NCBI GenBank assembly: GCA_030591625.1
Contig: JAUVAR010000135.1
Coordinates: forward strand, 1 to 7,136
DNA: 7,136 nt
Direction: 5' to 3'
Source: Candidatus Zixiibacteriota bacterium
GTDB taxonomy: Bacteria > Zixibacteria > MSB-5A5 > GN15 > FEB-12
Part shown: in pieces, positions 6,540-7,136 of the stretch
How positions within the stretch are numbered: the stretch's first letter is position 1
Layout of the letters: every line of letters starts with the position of its first letter
Position numbers and translations under genes: made by a program
The notes under the pieces: generated by a model
What the model saw: the letters and a program-made list of their open reading frames with translations, nothing else
Databases searched by the model: none
What the model was told of the DNA's origin: nothing

Positions 6540-7136
6540 ATCATCGTGCGATGAAACATCGGTTGCGGTCGTTCGTGCCGGTGAAGAAATCCTCTCGAAC
6601 GTAATTCTGACTCAATCGGCGCACGTCAAATTTGGTGGCGTGGTACCCGAAGTTGCCAGCCGTGAACATATCAAAACAATTATTCCCGTTTATAACGAAG
6701 CTCTCTCCAAAGCAGGCGTAACGTTTAACGACATAGAACTGATCGCAGCAACAATCGGCCCCGGACTGATCGGACCATTGCTGGTTGGACTGTCGTTTGC
6801 CAAAGGTCTTGCCTTTGCGTCGGGTAAACCATTTGTGCCGGTCAATCATCTTGAAGGTCACCTCGCGGCCAACATTTTGGAACATCGCGAACTTGACTCA
6901 CATCACTTGACTTTGATCGTCTCGGGTGGACATACTATGTTGGTCGAAGTACAAAGATTTGGTGACTACAAAATTATCGCCCGTACCCGTGATGATGCTG
7001 CCGGTGAAGCGTTCGATAAAGTTGCAAAACTGATGGGGCTCGGCTATCCAGGTGGAGTGCAAATCGACCGACTTGCACAGCAAGGTGACCGCAAATATCA
7101 CCGTTTCCCACGAGCAATGATGAAAGATGACTCAGC
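6520..7136 (+). CDS. tsaD: tRNA N6-adenosine threonylcarbamoyltransferase TsaD (3' partial)
   Basis: The first 205 residues of a protein whose E. coli counterpart has about 337; the frame is open to the window end. TsaD transfers the threonylcarbamoyl group from TC-AMP to A37 of ANN-decoding tRNAs, making t6A, together with TsaB and TsaE in bacteria. It is a cytoplasmic ASKHA-fold protein. Visible signatures are the start LGIESSCDETSVAVV (4-18), GGVVPEVASREH (39-50), IGPGLIGPLLVG (79-90), the metal-binding NHLEGH with His110 and His114, IVSGGHT (133-139) and DDAAGEAFDKVAKLMGLGYPGG (158-179 in total, with Asp166 in the FDKVAK block). All expected residues in this part are present, so the gene looks functional. 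The ATG at 6520 lies inside the end of the YbbR gene in another frame, with only a weak ribosome binding site, which suggests translational coupling. Confidence 0.96.
   Translation, partial: MLTLGIESSCDETSVAVVRAGEEILSNVILTQSAHVKFGGVVPEVASREHIKTIIPVYNEALSKAGVTFNDIELIAATIGPGLIGPLLVGLSFAKGLAFASGKPFVPVNHLEGHLAANILEHRELDSHHLTLIVSGGHTMLVEVQRFGDYKIIARTRDDAAGEAFDKVAKLMGLGYPGGVQIDRLAQQGDRKYHRFPRAMMKDDS

Noticed and set aside
6541..6885. Minus-strand reading frame of 114 codons
   Set aside because: It lies wholly antisense to well-conserved tsaD and has no family motif.

Overview
The window looks like a chromosomal stretch from an uncultured or little-studied bacterium of the FCB (Fibrobacterota-Chlorobiota-Bacteroidota) group. 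The clearest pointer is the first gene, which ends in a type-A Por/T9SS C-terminal sorting domain with the NYPNPFNP signature. That signature is abundant in lineages such as candidate divisions Zixibacteria, Marinimicrobia and KSB1. The stand-alone Reg_prop-type beta-propeller with a signal peptide fits the same groups. The exact phylum cannot be fixed from the sequence alone. I see no insertion sequence, phage gene, CRISPR array, tRNA or rRNA.

Layout: (i) 1-665 (+) is the C-terminal part of a large secreted protein whose start lies outside the window. (ii) 680-1792 (-) converges on it and encodes a 370-residue protein of unrecognised function, with an N-terminal half resembling a SLOG/DprA-like nucleotide-binding fold and a C-terminal half with faint ADP-ribosyltransferase/DUF2971-like character. 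(iii) 1793-2079 is a divergent intergenic region with candidate promoters on both strands and a cluster of overlapping inverted repeats. (iv) 2080-6539 and beyond (+) is a co-directional run: an endonuclease V homologue, an M20-family amidohydrolase, a secreted beta-propeller, a YbbR-domain membrane-anchored protein and the 5' part of tsaD. The amidohydrolase and propeller genes overlap by 4 nt, and ybbR and tsaD by 20 nt, so those two pairs are probably translationally coupled. The ybbR-tsaD pair may also have its own promoter in the 123-nt gap before it.

The most notable observation is the endonuclease V homologue. It aligns well along its length with bacterial EndoV but has lost two of three catalytic carboxylates and the catalytic lysine (Asp to Asn, Asp to Gly, Lys to Arg), and its strand-separating wedge motif is altered. 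The reading frame is intact, so this looks like a maintained, catalytically degenerate EndoV-fold protein and not an obvious pseudogene. It is transcribed divergently from the SLOG-like/ART-like protein. The two could share regulation, but a functional link is only inference.

The remaining genes are mostly housekeeping or envelope functions: tRNA t6A synthesis (TsaD), a YbbR/CdaR-type extracytoplasmic protein, a peptide or N-acyl-amino-acid amidohydrolase, and secreted or surface proteins.
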